In this document: piece by piece, positions 45,227 through 54,199 of the stretch
How positions within the stretch are numbered: the stretch's first letter is position 1
How the letters are laid out: every line of letters begins with the position of its first letter
DNA from: Phanerodontia chrysosporium
Taxonomy: Eukaryota > Basidiomycota > Agaricomycetes > Polyporales > Phanerochaetaceae
Length of the DNA stretch: 64,000 nt
Direction of reading: 5' to 3'
NCBI GenBank assembly: GCA_001910725.1
Contig: MJGA01000016.1
Coordinates: 682,001-746,000, forward strand
Notes under the pieces: generated by a model
Database searches by the model: none
Told to the model about the DNA's origin: nothing
The model's input: only the letters and a program-made list of their open reading frames with translations
Program-made: the position numbers and the translations under genes

Positions 45227-46729
45227 ATGGCTGACGCTGATCAAATCGCTCAAATCAACTGGACCGAAATCAACTTGTCCTCGGACAATATCCAGCTCTC
45301 TCACGAGACCACGGTTCAGGCAATCTCCTCGGTCGCAGCACCAGAGGAAATATCGCAGAACCAAAGAATCTTCATCCAAGAATCGATCTACGCGGGGGTT
45401 GTTGAAGCCTCTCGTCAGAACGAGGCCCACGTGAGGCACCTATTCGATGGGTTCCTCAATATTTTTAACGGGGCTATGACGACGATTCTGGAGAAGGTGG
45501 ACGAAGTCCGCGAAGAGCTGGTCGAAACCCAGAAAATCACCTATGTCCAGGAAGCCGCGCTGGAAAGCGTCAAGGGGGTCGCAGACAATGCGATCAAACA
45601 GTTGAACGCCCTCCCAGCCGGTATCGGTTCTGGAGGTGGTGCACCTGCTCGCCCCAAGTCCGCCCAACCGCCGCTCTTCTCCGGTGAGAAGAATACGACG
45701 AAGTTCGAGGAATGGAAAAACCTGGTCGAACTCTGGAACAGCACCCAGGGCATCACGACGGACAAACAGCGCATAGTCAATGCGTTGTCCCTGTTGCGCG
45801 AACCAGCCCTGAAGCTGATGCAACCACTGTTGGACAAGAACGCCAGGGGCGAGGACATGGGCTCGGTCGACAACTTCTGGGCTAGTCTCCAGACGGTTTA
45901 TGGTCAAAAGGATGTTACGCGCACGGCAACGAAGGACCTCGAGAAGCTACTCAACGACAAGTCGGCCCTTCAGAAGGACATCATCGACTACTCGGTTCGC
46001 TTCAAGGTGCTCCTCGACAATAGCAGCAAGCCGTTCACGGACGCGCATATGATTAACAAGCTGTATGACAACGTCGAGGAGAAGCTGGGCATCTTCGTGC
46101 TGGGTCGCGGTCGCTCAAGTTGGCCTACAGCTGCGTCGGAATTCATGACGTATCTCGTTGAGGCATACAAGGAACTCTACCCCGACCGCGCAGCGACGCA
46201 CATCTTCAGTAAAGGAAACTCGCACGGCTCGGGTTCTACACCGGACCCGAATGCTATGGACATCAGCGCGGCTCAGACGGGCAAGGGCAAAGGCAAAGGG
46301 AAACAACAGGCGAATTCACAAGAAGCCAAGAAGGTTTCAACTCCCTGCGCCATTTGCACCGAGCTGAAGAAGTTCGCACGTGCTAAAACGCACGTCACTT
46401 CGGACTGCTTCTCGCTCAAGGACCAGAAGCCGCAACAGTCCTCCGGTAACAACAACAACAACGGCAAGGCCTCCTCCTCGAGCGGGGGGAGTAACAATCA
46501 AGGAAAAGGCAAGAACGCAGCGGCAATCGCCGCCAAGAAAAACTCCTTCAATCAAGCAAAGGCCAGGATGGCCGAATTGGAGAAGGAGATCGCGGGACTC
46601 GAGGCCGACGACGAAGTCGTCATCAATGCGGCCCATATCCACGAATGGACGGAGGAGGACGAGAAGGAGTTGAAACAGACTCCCCCCAGGAACCCGTTGA
46701 TGAGCGGGAAGCTAGGCGTGCACGTATGA
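45227..46729 (+). CDS. gag: Gag polyprotein (copy 1)
   Basis: This 500-codon structural protein starts MADADQIAQINWTEINLSSD. Capsid-like helices include FEEWKNLVELWNSTQGITTD, REPALKLMQPLLDKNARGED and NFWASLQTVYGQKDVTRTAT, the retrotransposon gag-domain pattern. A basic linker (TGKGKGKGKQQANSQEAKK) precedes a Cys/His cluster CAIC-x11-H-VTSD-C, a zinc-knuckle variant with an 11-residue loop instead of 4. The C-terminus has a coiled coil (RMAELEKEIAGLEADDE). The stop TGA at 46727-46729 lies inside the sequence GTATGAG, which is also a possible intron donor. Gag is in a different frame from pol, and the two open frames do not overlap. Confidence 0.93.
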   Translation: MADADQIAQINWTEINLSSDNIQLSHETTVQAISSVAAPEEISQNQRIFIQESIYAGVVEASRQNEAHVRHLFDGFLNIFNGAMTTILEKVDEVREELVETQKITYVQEAALESVKGVADNAIKQLNALPAGIGSGGGAPARPKSAQPPLFSGEKNTTKFEEWKNLVELWNSTQGITTDKQRIVNALSLLREPALKLMQPLLDKNARGEDMGSVDNFWASLQTVYGQKDVTRTATKDLEKLLNDKSALQKDIIDYSVRFKVLLDNSSKPFTDAHMINKLYDNVEEKLGIFVLGRGRSSWPTAASEFMTYLVEAYKELYPDRAATHIFSKGNSHGSGSTPDPNAMDISAAQTGKGKGKGKQQANSQEAKKVSTPCAICTELKKFARAKTHVTSDCFSLKDQKPQQSSGNNNNNGKASSSSGGSNNQGKGKNAAAIAAKKNSFNQAKARMAELEKEIAGLEADDEVVINAAHIHEWTEEDEKELKQTPPRNPLMSGKLGVHV

Positions 46730-46814
46730 GGGCCCGAGCTGCTAAATACGCGAAATCGTCTGACCGGAAAGTGGATTTTCTCAACGACCTGTAGTGGATC
46801 CCTGCGTCCTACAG
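46724..46814 (+). other. Putative retained intron fusing gag to pol
   Basis: A 91-nt GT-AG interval has donor CAC/GTATGAG, branch-like CTCAAC (about 46780-46785), and a pyrimidine-rich end CCCTGCGTCCTACAG before GTTAAT. Its removal deletes the gag stop and joins gag codon 499 (His) to the pol codon at 46815 (Val) in phase 0, giving one 1,875-residue Gag-Pol. The size fits fungal introns. Prediction only. Confidence 0.6.
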
Positions 46815-49800
46815 GTTAATAACGCTGATCATGTACCCACGGCCGAGTCTACACTGGATGTAGATAGAGTAATTGACATTGATGTATTGAACGTCTCGCG
46901 TAATAAATCATTATCGTTCAAACTTCCTATTACTCTGTGGGTGTATGGTAAAAAAGCGCAGGCAGAAGCCCTGGTTGATTCAGGCGCCACGACGAGTTTC
47001 ATCAATCATAGCTTCGTCGAAAAGAACAATCTGGTAACTATTAAGTTGGCAAATCCGTATGAAGTAAAGAATGCGGATGGAACTATCAATAAAGCAGGAC
47101 GAATCACTCACGCCCTGCGAGCCTACTTGGAAATTGGAACGCACAAACATACCCAGTACTTGCTCGTGACGGATTTGCACGACAAAGACATGTACATAGG
47201 GTACAAGTTCCTACACCGGCATAACCCAGAAATCGACTGGGCAAAAGGCAATTGGGAGTTCACCAGATGTCCTGAATCATGCAAAGTCTCCAGCATGGCA
47301 CAGAAAGTCCAAGCCCTCGACATCGAAATCGGCAATGACGAGGAGCTGGCAGAGCTCGAACCAGAGCAACCTTGGGAATCCTCACTGGACGATATTGGAG
47401 AAGAGGATATTCCCCACCACATCAACTGGGTTGATTTCAGTAACCCAGAGGAACGAACGCAAGCCGAGGCTGTCGCTGACATCCTGGAAAAGGATGACGA
47501 CGATACAGTTGACACCTCGCAATGGAAATCACAGGTACCGAGTTGGGTCCACAAATTCGAAAGCGTATTCAGTAAGACTAAATCTGAACGCATGCCCACC
47601 CACAAACCATGGGACCATGCCATCGAATTTGAGGAAGGAGCAAAGTTACCTCCAATCGGAAAGGTGTACCCACTAGACCAGAGACAACGCTCGTCTTTCG
47701 ACGAGTGGATTCGTGAGGAACGCCGAAAAGGCTACATTGAAGAGTCGAAGTCACCCATCGCTGCATCATTCTTTTTCGTAAAGAAGGCCGATGGCAGTTT
47801 GCGACCTTGCATGGATTACCGCCCCTTGAACGGAATTACAAAGAAAAACCGTTATCCTATCCCTCGCATCGCCGATTTAATCGACGCACTATCTCAGGCG
47901 TCGATATTCACAAAAATCGACCTTCGATGGGGATATAACAATGTCCGCATCAAGGAAGGTGACGAGTGGAAAACGGCTTTTGTAACCAAGGACGGTTTAT
48001 TCCAGGCCAAAGTTATGTACTTTGGATTCGCAAACGCACCGGCAACATTCCAGAATATGATGAACAACATTTTCGAAGACCTTATCCGTCAAGGAAAGGT
48101 TATGGTCTACCTTGACGATATCCTCATCTTCGGCAACGACCGCGAGGAACATCGAAAGATTGTACACGAAGTGTTGCAGCGACTGGAAGACAACGATCTC
48201 TTCGCAAAGGCAGAAAAGTGTCTATTCGAGAAGGACAAGCTCGCCTATCTCGGCATGATTATATCGAAGAATCATGTAGAAATGGACCCTGCTAAAGTCA
48301 CAGGCGTAACTGAGTGGCCCGTACCGACCAAGGTCAAGCACGTTCAGGCGTTCCTTGGATTCGCGAATTTCTATCGCAGGTTTATTAAAGACTTTGCGAA
48401 GATCACGAAGCCACTCACGGTACTCACCAAGAAGGATCAACCATGGGAATGGGGTTCTGAACAGCAGAAGGCGTTTGACGACCTGAAAAAGGCGTTCACT
48501 TCTGCACCAATTCTACGAATTCCGGACGACGTTAATCCATTCAGGCTCTCTACCGACGCAAGTGACTTCGCGATCGGCTCGGTTTTGTCACAACTCGACC
48601 CAAACGATAAGCTTTACCATCCGGTAGCGTTCCACTCCAAGTCACTCAATGTTCACGAAAGGAACTATGAGATATACGACAAGGAGATGTTGGCCATAAT
48701 CCGCGGGTTAGAAGAGTATAGGCACTACCTAGAGGGACATCCGGAGAAATTCGAGATATGGTCAGACCACCAGAACCTGACTTATTTCAAGCAGGTCCAG
48801 AAATTGTCTCGCCGTCAAGCTCGTTGGGCATTATACCTAACAAGATTCCATTTCACACTACACCACAAGCCGGGTAAAACAATGGAAGCTGAAGACCCTC
48901 TGTCCAGGAGACCAGATCATGAAGAGGGGGTAGAACTCGATAATCGCGATCATATTCTTCTGAAGCCAGAATTTTTCGCCAATCTGCTTGAAGTCTGCGC
49001 GATCGACGCCTCCCATGACGCTCCAGTAAACGACGATTTACTGCTCCAAGAGGTCAAGAAGGCTCTGTTATCCGACGAAGTCACAAAGAACTATCAATCG
49101 TTACTCAAATCAGGCCCACGCGAGTTCAAGAAACCGTTAGAGGAATGGAACTTTGAGAATGGATTGCTACTCTTCCGGGGACATATCTACATACCAAAGG
49201 ATGAGAATGAGGACTTACGACAACGAGTAGTCCAAATGCACCACGACCACCCATCAGCCGGACATCCAGGCAGATGGAAGACCTACGAACTTGTCTCCCG
49301 AAACTATTGGTGGCCGGGAATGTCTGTCTTCGTCAAGAAATACGTCACAGGTTGCGACACGTGTCAGCGAATGAAGAATCGCACACAGCAGACCTACGGA
49401 CAACTCATGCCCAATAAGGTACCTAACGGACCTTGGGAAGTTATTACCATCGACTTGATTACTCAGTTGATGCCGTCAAGAGGAAAGGATGCCATTCTAG
49501 TCGTTGTATGCCGACTCACCAAGAGAGCACGTTTCTTTGCGATAACGAACAAATTCTCTGCAAAAGACCTCGCAAAGATCCTTATGGATAGAATTTACCC
49601 TATCCACGGATTACCTTTGCAGATAATCTCAGACAGAGGAACTCAATTCGCGGCTGAACTCTTTCAAGAATGGTGTAAGCTACTCGGTATCGAGTCAGCG
49701 ATGTCTACGGCATACCACCCTCAGACAGACGGTCAAACAGAACGAGTAAATCAAGTTCTAGAACAGTACCTACGCTGCTTCGCTGATAATGTCAATCACG

Positions 49801-50945
49801 AAGACTGGGTCGATTATCTGCCCACCGCAGAATTCGCCTACAACAATGCAGCACACGAAAGTACAAAGGACACACCGTTCTTTCTAGAATATGGTAGACA
49901 CCCACGGGCAGGACCAACTCTTGACAAGCAAGCTAAAAGCAAAGACTTGAACGAGATATTCAGACTTAGACAAGATGCCCAAGACAAGGCCAAAGCAGCC
50001 CTACAACTGGCAGCGGACCGTATGAAGTGGTACTACGACCAGAACAAGCAAGAAGTGCCGTTTAAAGTCGGCGACAAAGTCTTGCTGAATTCAAAGGATT
50101 ATCAAACCACTCAACGCACGCTGACACCGAGGTACCTAGGACCGTTCGAAATCATCGAGCAACTGTCCAAAGTAACCTTCAAGGTGAAACTGCCTCCACA
50201 ATATAGGGCATATCACCCGGTGTTCCATGCTAGTAAATTAATCCCCTATTCTACACCCTCCATCGTCGGTCAACGAGCCGCACCACCAGAGCCAGAAGTT
50301 CACGACGGAGAGCTCGAGTACGAGGTCGAGAAAATTCTCAACCACAAGACTACCGGGCGTGTCAGGAAACGAAACTGGTACATGGTTCGGTGGAAGGGTG
50401 ATGGGCCAGAAGAAGACAAATGGGAACCAGAGAGTAATCTGGAAGGTGCTAAAGAGAAGATCGCAGAATTTTGGCGCGTTCGGAACGAAGAAGCACCTAT
50501 GGAAACAGACGGTTTAGAACTCGACGAAGAGGAAACCCTTCAGATCGTTCTAGATGGTGGAAAAACACCATCCAAGAGCACCACCGAGGCAGCAGGCTGG
50601 GACCTGTATGCAGCAGAAGATGTAACAATTCCAGCAGGAGATCGCAAACTCATTAGCACTGGCATTCATATCCGAGTTCCAACTGGAACCTATGGACGAA
50701 TTGCACCAAGATCAGGACTTGCACTCAAAGGCATTCATGTTGGCGCAGGCGTTATCGACCGGGACTACACGGGCATTGTCAAAATACTACTCCTTAACAC
50801 AAGCAACAGTGACTTCACAGTCACGACGGGAGATAGGGCGGCTCAATTAATCCTGGAGAAAATTGCCGATGTCGACATAGAAGTTGTCGAAATGCTACAG
50901 TCAACTGATCGAGGTTCAGGCGGGTTTGGATCCACTGGAAAATAA
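46764..50945 (+). CDS. pol: Pol polyprotein with chromodomain and dUTPase (copy 1)
   Basis: The pol frame opens after a TGA at 46761-46763 and has no ATG near its start; spliced entry would be at 46815. Domains in order are as follows. The aspartic protease has AEALVDSGATTSFINHSF. The RT has YLDDILIFG at 48108. RNase H has FRLSTDASDFAIGSVL, IYDKEMLAII and IWSDHQNLTYF. The integrase has a zinc domain (HHDHPSAGHPGRWKTYEL, then CDTCQRMK) and a DDE core (ITIDLITQL; ISDRGTQFAAELF; TDGQTERVNQVLEQYL). The chromodomain has EYEVEKILNHKTTGRVRKRN, then WYMVRWKGDGPEEDKWEPE. A dUTPase occupies 50532-50942. All catalytic residues appear intact. Stop is at 50943-50945. Confidence 0.95.
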   Translation, partial: PESGFSQRPVVDPCVLQVNNADHVPTAESTLDVDRVIDIDVLNVSRNKSLSFKLPITLWVYGKKAQAEALVDSGATTSFINHSFVEKNNLVTIKLANPYEVKNADGTINKAGRITHALRAYLEIGTHKHTQYLLVTDLHDKDMYIGYKFLHRHNPEIDWAKGNWEFTRCPESCKVSSMAQKVQALDIEIGNDEELAELEPEQPWESSLDDIGEEDIPHHINWVDFSNPEERTQAEAVADILEKDDDDTVDTSQWKSQVPSWVHKFESVFSKTKSERMPTHKPWDHAIEFEEGAKLPPIGKVYPLDQRQRSSFDEWIREERRKGYIEESKSPIAASFFFVKKADGSLRPCMDYRPLNGITKKNRYPIPRIADLIDALSQASIFTKIDLRWGYNNVRIKEGDEWKTAFVTKDGLFQAKVMYFGFANAPATFQNMMNNIFEDLIRQGKVMVYLDDILIFGNDREEHRKIVHEVLQRLEDNDLFAKAEKCLFEKDKLAYLGMIISKNHVEMDPAKVTGVTEWPVPTKVKHVQAFLGFANFYRRFIKDFAKITKPLTVLTKKDQPWEWGSEQQKAFDDLKKAFTSAPILRIPDDVNPFRLSTDASDFAIGSVLSQLDPNDKLYHPVAFHSKSLNVHERNYEIYDKEMLAIIRGLEEYRHYLEGHPEKFEIWSDHQNLTYFKQVQKLSRRQARWALYLTRFHFTLHHKPGKTMEAEDPLSRRPDHEEGVELDNRDHILLKPEFFANLLEVCAIDASHDAPVNDDLLLQEVKKALLSDEVTKNYQSLLKSGPREFKKPLEEWNFENGLLLFRGHIYIPKDENEDLRQRVVQMHHDHPSAGHPGRWKTYELVSRNYWWPGMSVFVKKYVTGCDTCQRMKNRTQQTYGQLMPNKVPNGPWEVITIDLITQLMPSRGKDAILVVVCRLTKRARFFAITNKFSAKDLAKILMDRIYPIHGLPLQIISDRGTQFAAELFQEWCKLLGIESAMSTAYHPQTDGQTERVNQVLEQYLRCFADNVNHEDWVDYLPTAEFAYNNAAHESTKDTPFFLEYGRHPRAGPTLDKQAKSKDLNEIFRLRQDAQDKAKAALQLAADRMKWYYDQNKQEVPFKVGDKVLLNSKDYQTTQRTLTPRYLGPFEIIEQLSKVTFKVKLPPQYRAYHPVFHASKLIPYSTPSIVGQRAAPPEPEVHDGELEYEVEKILNHKTTGRVRKRNWYMVRWKGDGPEEDKWEPESNLEGAKEKIAEFWRVRNEEAPMETDGLELDEEETLQIVLDGGKTPSKSTTEAAGWDLYAAEDVTIPAGDRKLISTGIHIRVPTGTYGRIAPRSGLALKGIHVGAGVIDRDYTGIVKILLLNTSNSDFTVTTGDRAAQLILEKIADVDIEVVEMLQSTDRGSGGFGSTGK
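50532..50942 (+). other. C-terminal dUTPase domain of Pol (copy 1)
   Basis: About 137 residues carry all five trimeric-dUTPase motifs in order: AAGWDLYAAED (1), GRIAPRSGLALKG (2), [11 protein letters not shown] (3), GDRAAQLI (4) and the glycine-rich [10 protein letters not shown] (5). dUTPases hydrolyse dUTP to dUMP and limit uracil in cDNA. The location after the chromodomain differs from retroviral dUTPases, which sit near protease or between RNase H and integrase. Confidence 0.93.
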
Positions 50946-50971
50946 AAGTCTTCTCTCGGGAGTTCGAATCT

Positions 50972-50984
50972 GAAGAGGGGGTAC
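50972..50984 (+). other. Polypurine tract and dinucleotide before 3' LTR
   Basis: GAAGAGGGGG followed by TAC abuts the LTR start TGTCAC at 50985. This is the plus-strand primer site expected at this position. Confidence 0.75.
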
Positions 50985-51517
50985 TGTCACAGTTTTCTAA
51001 TTCCCTACGGTTTTATTCTCGTAAGCGCCCAGTAGGCGCTAGGGGGTTAGGGTTATGGACTAGGGTTAGGACAGGTACGCGTCAGAACGCGGTCACGTGT
51101 TGGTCACGTGCTGGGAAAGGACTCAGAGTCATGTGAGGATCTTATCTTTATCTTATCTATGATGTAGACGCTCCGGTACAAGGGTATAGTAGGTAGCCGG
51201 ACCCAGGGTCCGGGTAGTGTATTCTAGAATAGCGTAGAAGGTTCCGGACACATCCGGTACTCGGCTTTAGACTTCGCCGAGCCCGGAGTGTCTTGGCAAG
51301 TATCGCACCATCATCACGCCATCGCGCATGTGATGGACAGTATCAAGGGTCTCGGGTAGTACCAGGGGTCCTCCCCTTCATGTATATATACCGGGCTCTG
51401 CTGGGCTTAAGTCCCCAGCATCATCTACCTCGTCTTTCACCCACTTCACTCGCACACTCGCAGTCAAGTCCAACCTCATCTAAGCTACTAAGGTAAGTAG
51501 CGGGGTTTACTTTGACA
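50985..51517 (+). repeat. 3' LTR of element copy 1
   Basis: 533 bp. I saw no difference from the 5' LTR on reading both. It is followed by the TSD TGAAC (51518-51522). Confidence 0.95.
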
Positions 51518-51974
51518 TGAACGAGCCATCCATGTCATCAGGCTTACACACGTCTCGCGGTGTTGGAGGCAGATAGCTATATCACTGCCTCAGCTATGGC
51601 GGTGCATACATGTTGGACCCTCGCAACCCCTCATGGAGCTCTTCCTGTCCAGGTCTGGTAAACACCCGATCTCCGTCACTTTTGAGAAGGTTGAGAGATC
51701 ATCAAAGCATCCACAACAAGAGAACCTGCTGGCAACTGAATGGCCAGTGTTGTATGGCCGAGCCTTGAAAGCCCTGCTCCGACATGCACGTCGTATTTCT
51801 TATCTCATGATCCAGACAGACAGTATCCTGCTCATGACAAATATTCTTCCCTGTTTATCATCACTATCCCTATCACGCCTTAAATACCTGGATCTCACAC
51901 TCAACAACTTCCCAGCACCTGTTGCACCCTTGCAACTTCAATTGCCAGAGCTTTGCTGCCTTCGACTTGGCACC

Positions 51975-52669
51975 TGTTGCGGAGCAAGGGCTCAACGCCG
52001 CACGAGGGAGGGCAGATGGGGAGGACGACGACGAGGCGCGGCGGAGCGAGTCACGCAGCGACGCACAACTTATTCAGCTGTCCGTATTGACCAAGATAAT
52101 ATTAGCACTGTAACTACAATACAAACAACGGGCTTACCTGTCCGTATTGACCAAGAGGTCGAGATGACAGACAGGAGCGAGGGGAGCTACCCTTATATAC
52201 TACAGGTCCTTTAGGGCAGGCTATACGATTACATAAGCTGATGGGCAGCGCTCAGCATAGCCAGCGAGGCTGCGACGCGGACTGCGCGGCGAGGCTGTGC
52301 TGGGGCTATGTCACGAGGCTGTGTCAGCTGGCAGTGTCTCGAGGCTGCGTCGGGCCGAGGCTGTGTCATCAGGCTGATCAGCTCGGCGTGTCTTGGCGAG
52401 GGGAGTCATCAGGGATGACAGTGCCTCCTCGGCGATCCGGGGAACCGGTTGCAAGGCAGACCAGTGATCCGGGCAGTGTCTGAGCGCGCAGCGGGATGCG
52501 CTGGCGTCTAGGGGTGATGCGCCATCAGGGCGCTGGCGCTGAGCGGCCAGGCGCTGAGCGTGGGCGGCTAGGACTCCAGACGGCGCGAGGGCTGCTCGCT
52601 CGTTGGATTAATCGAGGAAAATAGCCAAAAATCGGCGAAAAATAGGGCTGCGCCGTCACATCCGTGATA
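51975..52669. mobile_element. Solo LTR of a different gypsy-like family
   Basis: A 695-bp insertion in the F-box gene is flanked by GCACC on both sides (51970-51974 and 52670-52674). Ends are TGTTGCGGA and TCCGTGATA, close to the TGTCACGGA/TCCGTGACA termini expected for an LTR, each with one or two changes. It has no coding capacity. It contains tandem-like GAGGCTGYG motifs around 52260-52360. Excision on paper restores the host frame (LRLGT|ISISF). The solo state suggests LTR-LTR recombination. Confidence 0.75.
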
Positions 52670-53394
52670 GCACCATTTCTATATCATTCTCTGCCTGCTA
52701 TTTCCCATCTTTGCAGACAGCCTACCTTGAAATTGGTGAGGTGACTAATGATGCTCTTTATGCATTAGCCAAAAATGCTCCTCAACTCAGCAACCTCATC
52801 ATCAGTGAATCTTACCTTGTGGACAATTTCGGGTCTCTCATTCCTTTCCTCCACCTGGAGGCTCTAACCCTCCAACAAGTCAATGAGGAGGAGCTGGGAA
52901 GCTTTCTCAACAGCCTTGATGCACCAGCTCTGTCATCACTGTCACTAGTGTCCATCCAATTTAAAGCTGCACATCGTGAAAGGTACTACTCTGACAATCC
53001 TCCTCGCACTTTTCCTGCAGTTAGTCATTTGTTCTTGTGCAACATAACCACTGCTGTTGGGGTTGCATTTGACTACATCCTCCCATACACACCAAATATC
53101 TCCTCACTCAAGTTCCATGGCTCTGACACTGCACACACCTATTTGTTCAACTATTACATGGAGAGGAAGCTATGCCTCCTGAAGTCCTTGAAGACACTCC
53201 ATTTCACCAACATTCAAATCAATGGTGAGTATGGTTTCAATATGCTCATTCGCCTCGTGCAGTCTCGCAAGAAAATTCAGTGCCCATTGGAAGAGCTCAT
53301 GTTGGGCAAGGATGTTTATGATTGTATCTGCGAGGATGATATGAGGAGATTGAACAAATCAACAAAAGTGACCCTTTCCTCTAATACTGATATG

Positions 53395-53926
53395 TGTCAA
53401 AGTAAACCCCGCTACTTACCTTAGTAGCTTAGTGGGGGAACTTGACTGCGAGTGGGTGCGAGTGAAGTAGTTGGTAGACGAGGTAGATGATGCTGGGGAC
53501 TTAAGCCCAGCAGAGCCCGGTATATATACATGAAGGGGAGGACCCCTGGTACTACCCGAGACCCTTGATACTGCCCATCACATGCGCGATGGCGTGATGA
53601 TGGTGCGATACTTGCCAAGACACTCCGGGCTCGGCGAAGTCTAAAGCCGAGTACTGGATGTGCCCGGAACCTTCTACGCTATTCTAGAATACACTACCCG
53701 GACCCTGGGTCCGGCTACCTACTATACCCTTGTACCGGAGCGTCTACATCATAGATAAGATAAAGATAAGATCCTCACATGACTCTGAGTCCATTCCCAG
53801 CACGTGACCAACACGTGACCGCGTTCTGACGCGTACCTGTCCTAACCCTAGTCCATAACCCTAACCCCCTAGCGCCTACTGGGCGCTTACGAGAATAAAA
53901 CCGTAGGGAATTAGAAAACTGTGACA
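53395..53926 (-). repeat. 3' LTR of element copy 2
   Basis: 532 bp on the minus strand. It differs from its partner by GGGGG versus GGGG near 53433, T versus C near 53655, A versus G near 53835, and a C-run length near 53870. Confidence 0.93.
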
Positions 53927-54199
53927 GTACCCCCTCTTCAGATTCGAACTCCCGAGAGAAGACTTTTATTTTCCAGTGGATCCAAACCCGCCTGAACCTC
54001 GATCAGTTGACTGTAGCATTTCGACAACTTCTATGTCGACATCGGCAATTTTCTCCAGGATTAATTGAGCCGCCCTATCTCCCGTCGTGACTGTGAAGTC
54101 ACTGTTGCTTGTGTTAAGGAGTAGTATTTTGACAATGCCCGTGTAGTCCCGGTCGATAACGCCTGCGCCGACATGAATGCCTTTGAGTGCAAGTCCTGA

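Larger units (their letters stand above)
42921..51517 (+). mobile_element. Complete Ty3/gypsy chromovirus (Tf1-like, self-priming), copy 1
   Basis: This is an 8,597-bp element with 533-bp LTRs (TGTCAC to TTGACA) that look identical by eye, flanked by the 5-bp TSD TGAAC (42916-42920 and 51518-51522). In order it carries the 5' LTR, a self-complementary PBS, a 0.84-kb leader, ORF0, gag, a putative gag-pol intron, pol (protease, RT, RNase H, integrase, chromodomain, dUTPase), a polypurine tract and the 3' LTR. All ORFs are open. Identical LTRs and intact frames point to a very recent insertion that may still be active. The chromodomain and self-priming PBS place it near the Tf1/sushi group of chromoviruses; this placement is inference without a tree. 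Confidence 0.95.

Noticed and set aside
46684..46794. Ribosomal frameshifting between gag and pol at the CCCCCC run
   Set aside because: Pol's frame is closed by TGA at 46761, so two successive shifts through the third frame would be needed. One phase-0 intron explains it more simply.
46794..46796. GTG as an independent start for Pol
   Set aside because: The GTG overlaps a TAG in another frame and a fungal nuclear GTG start is unlikely. The spliced Gag-Pol fusion is favoured.
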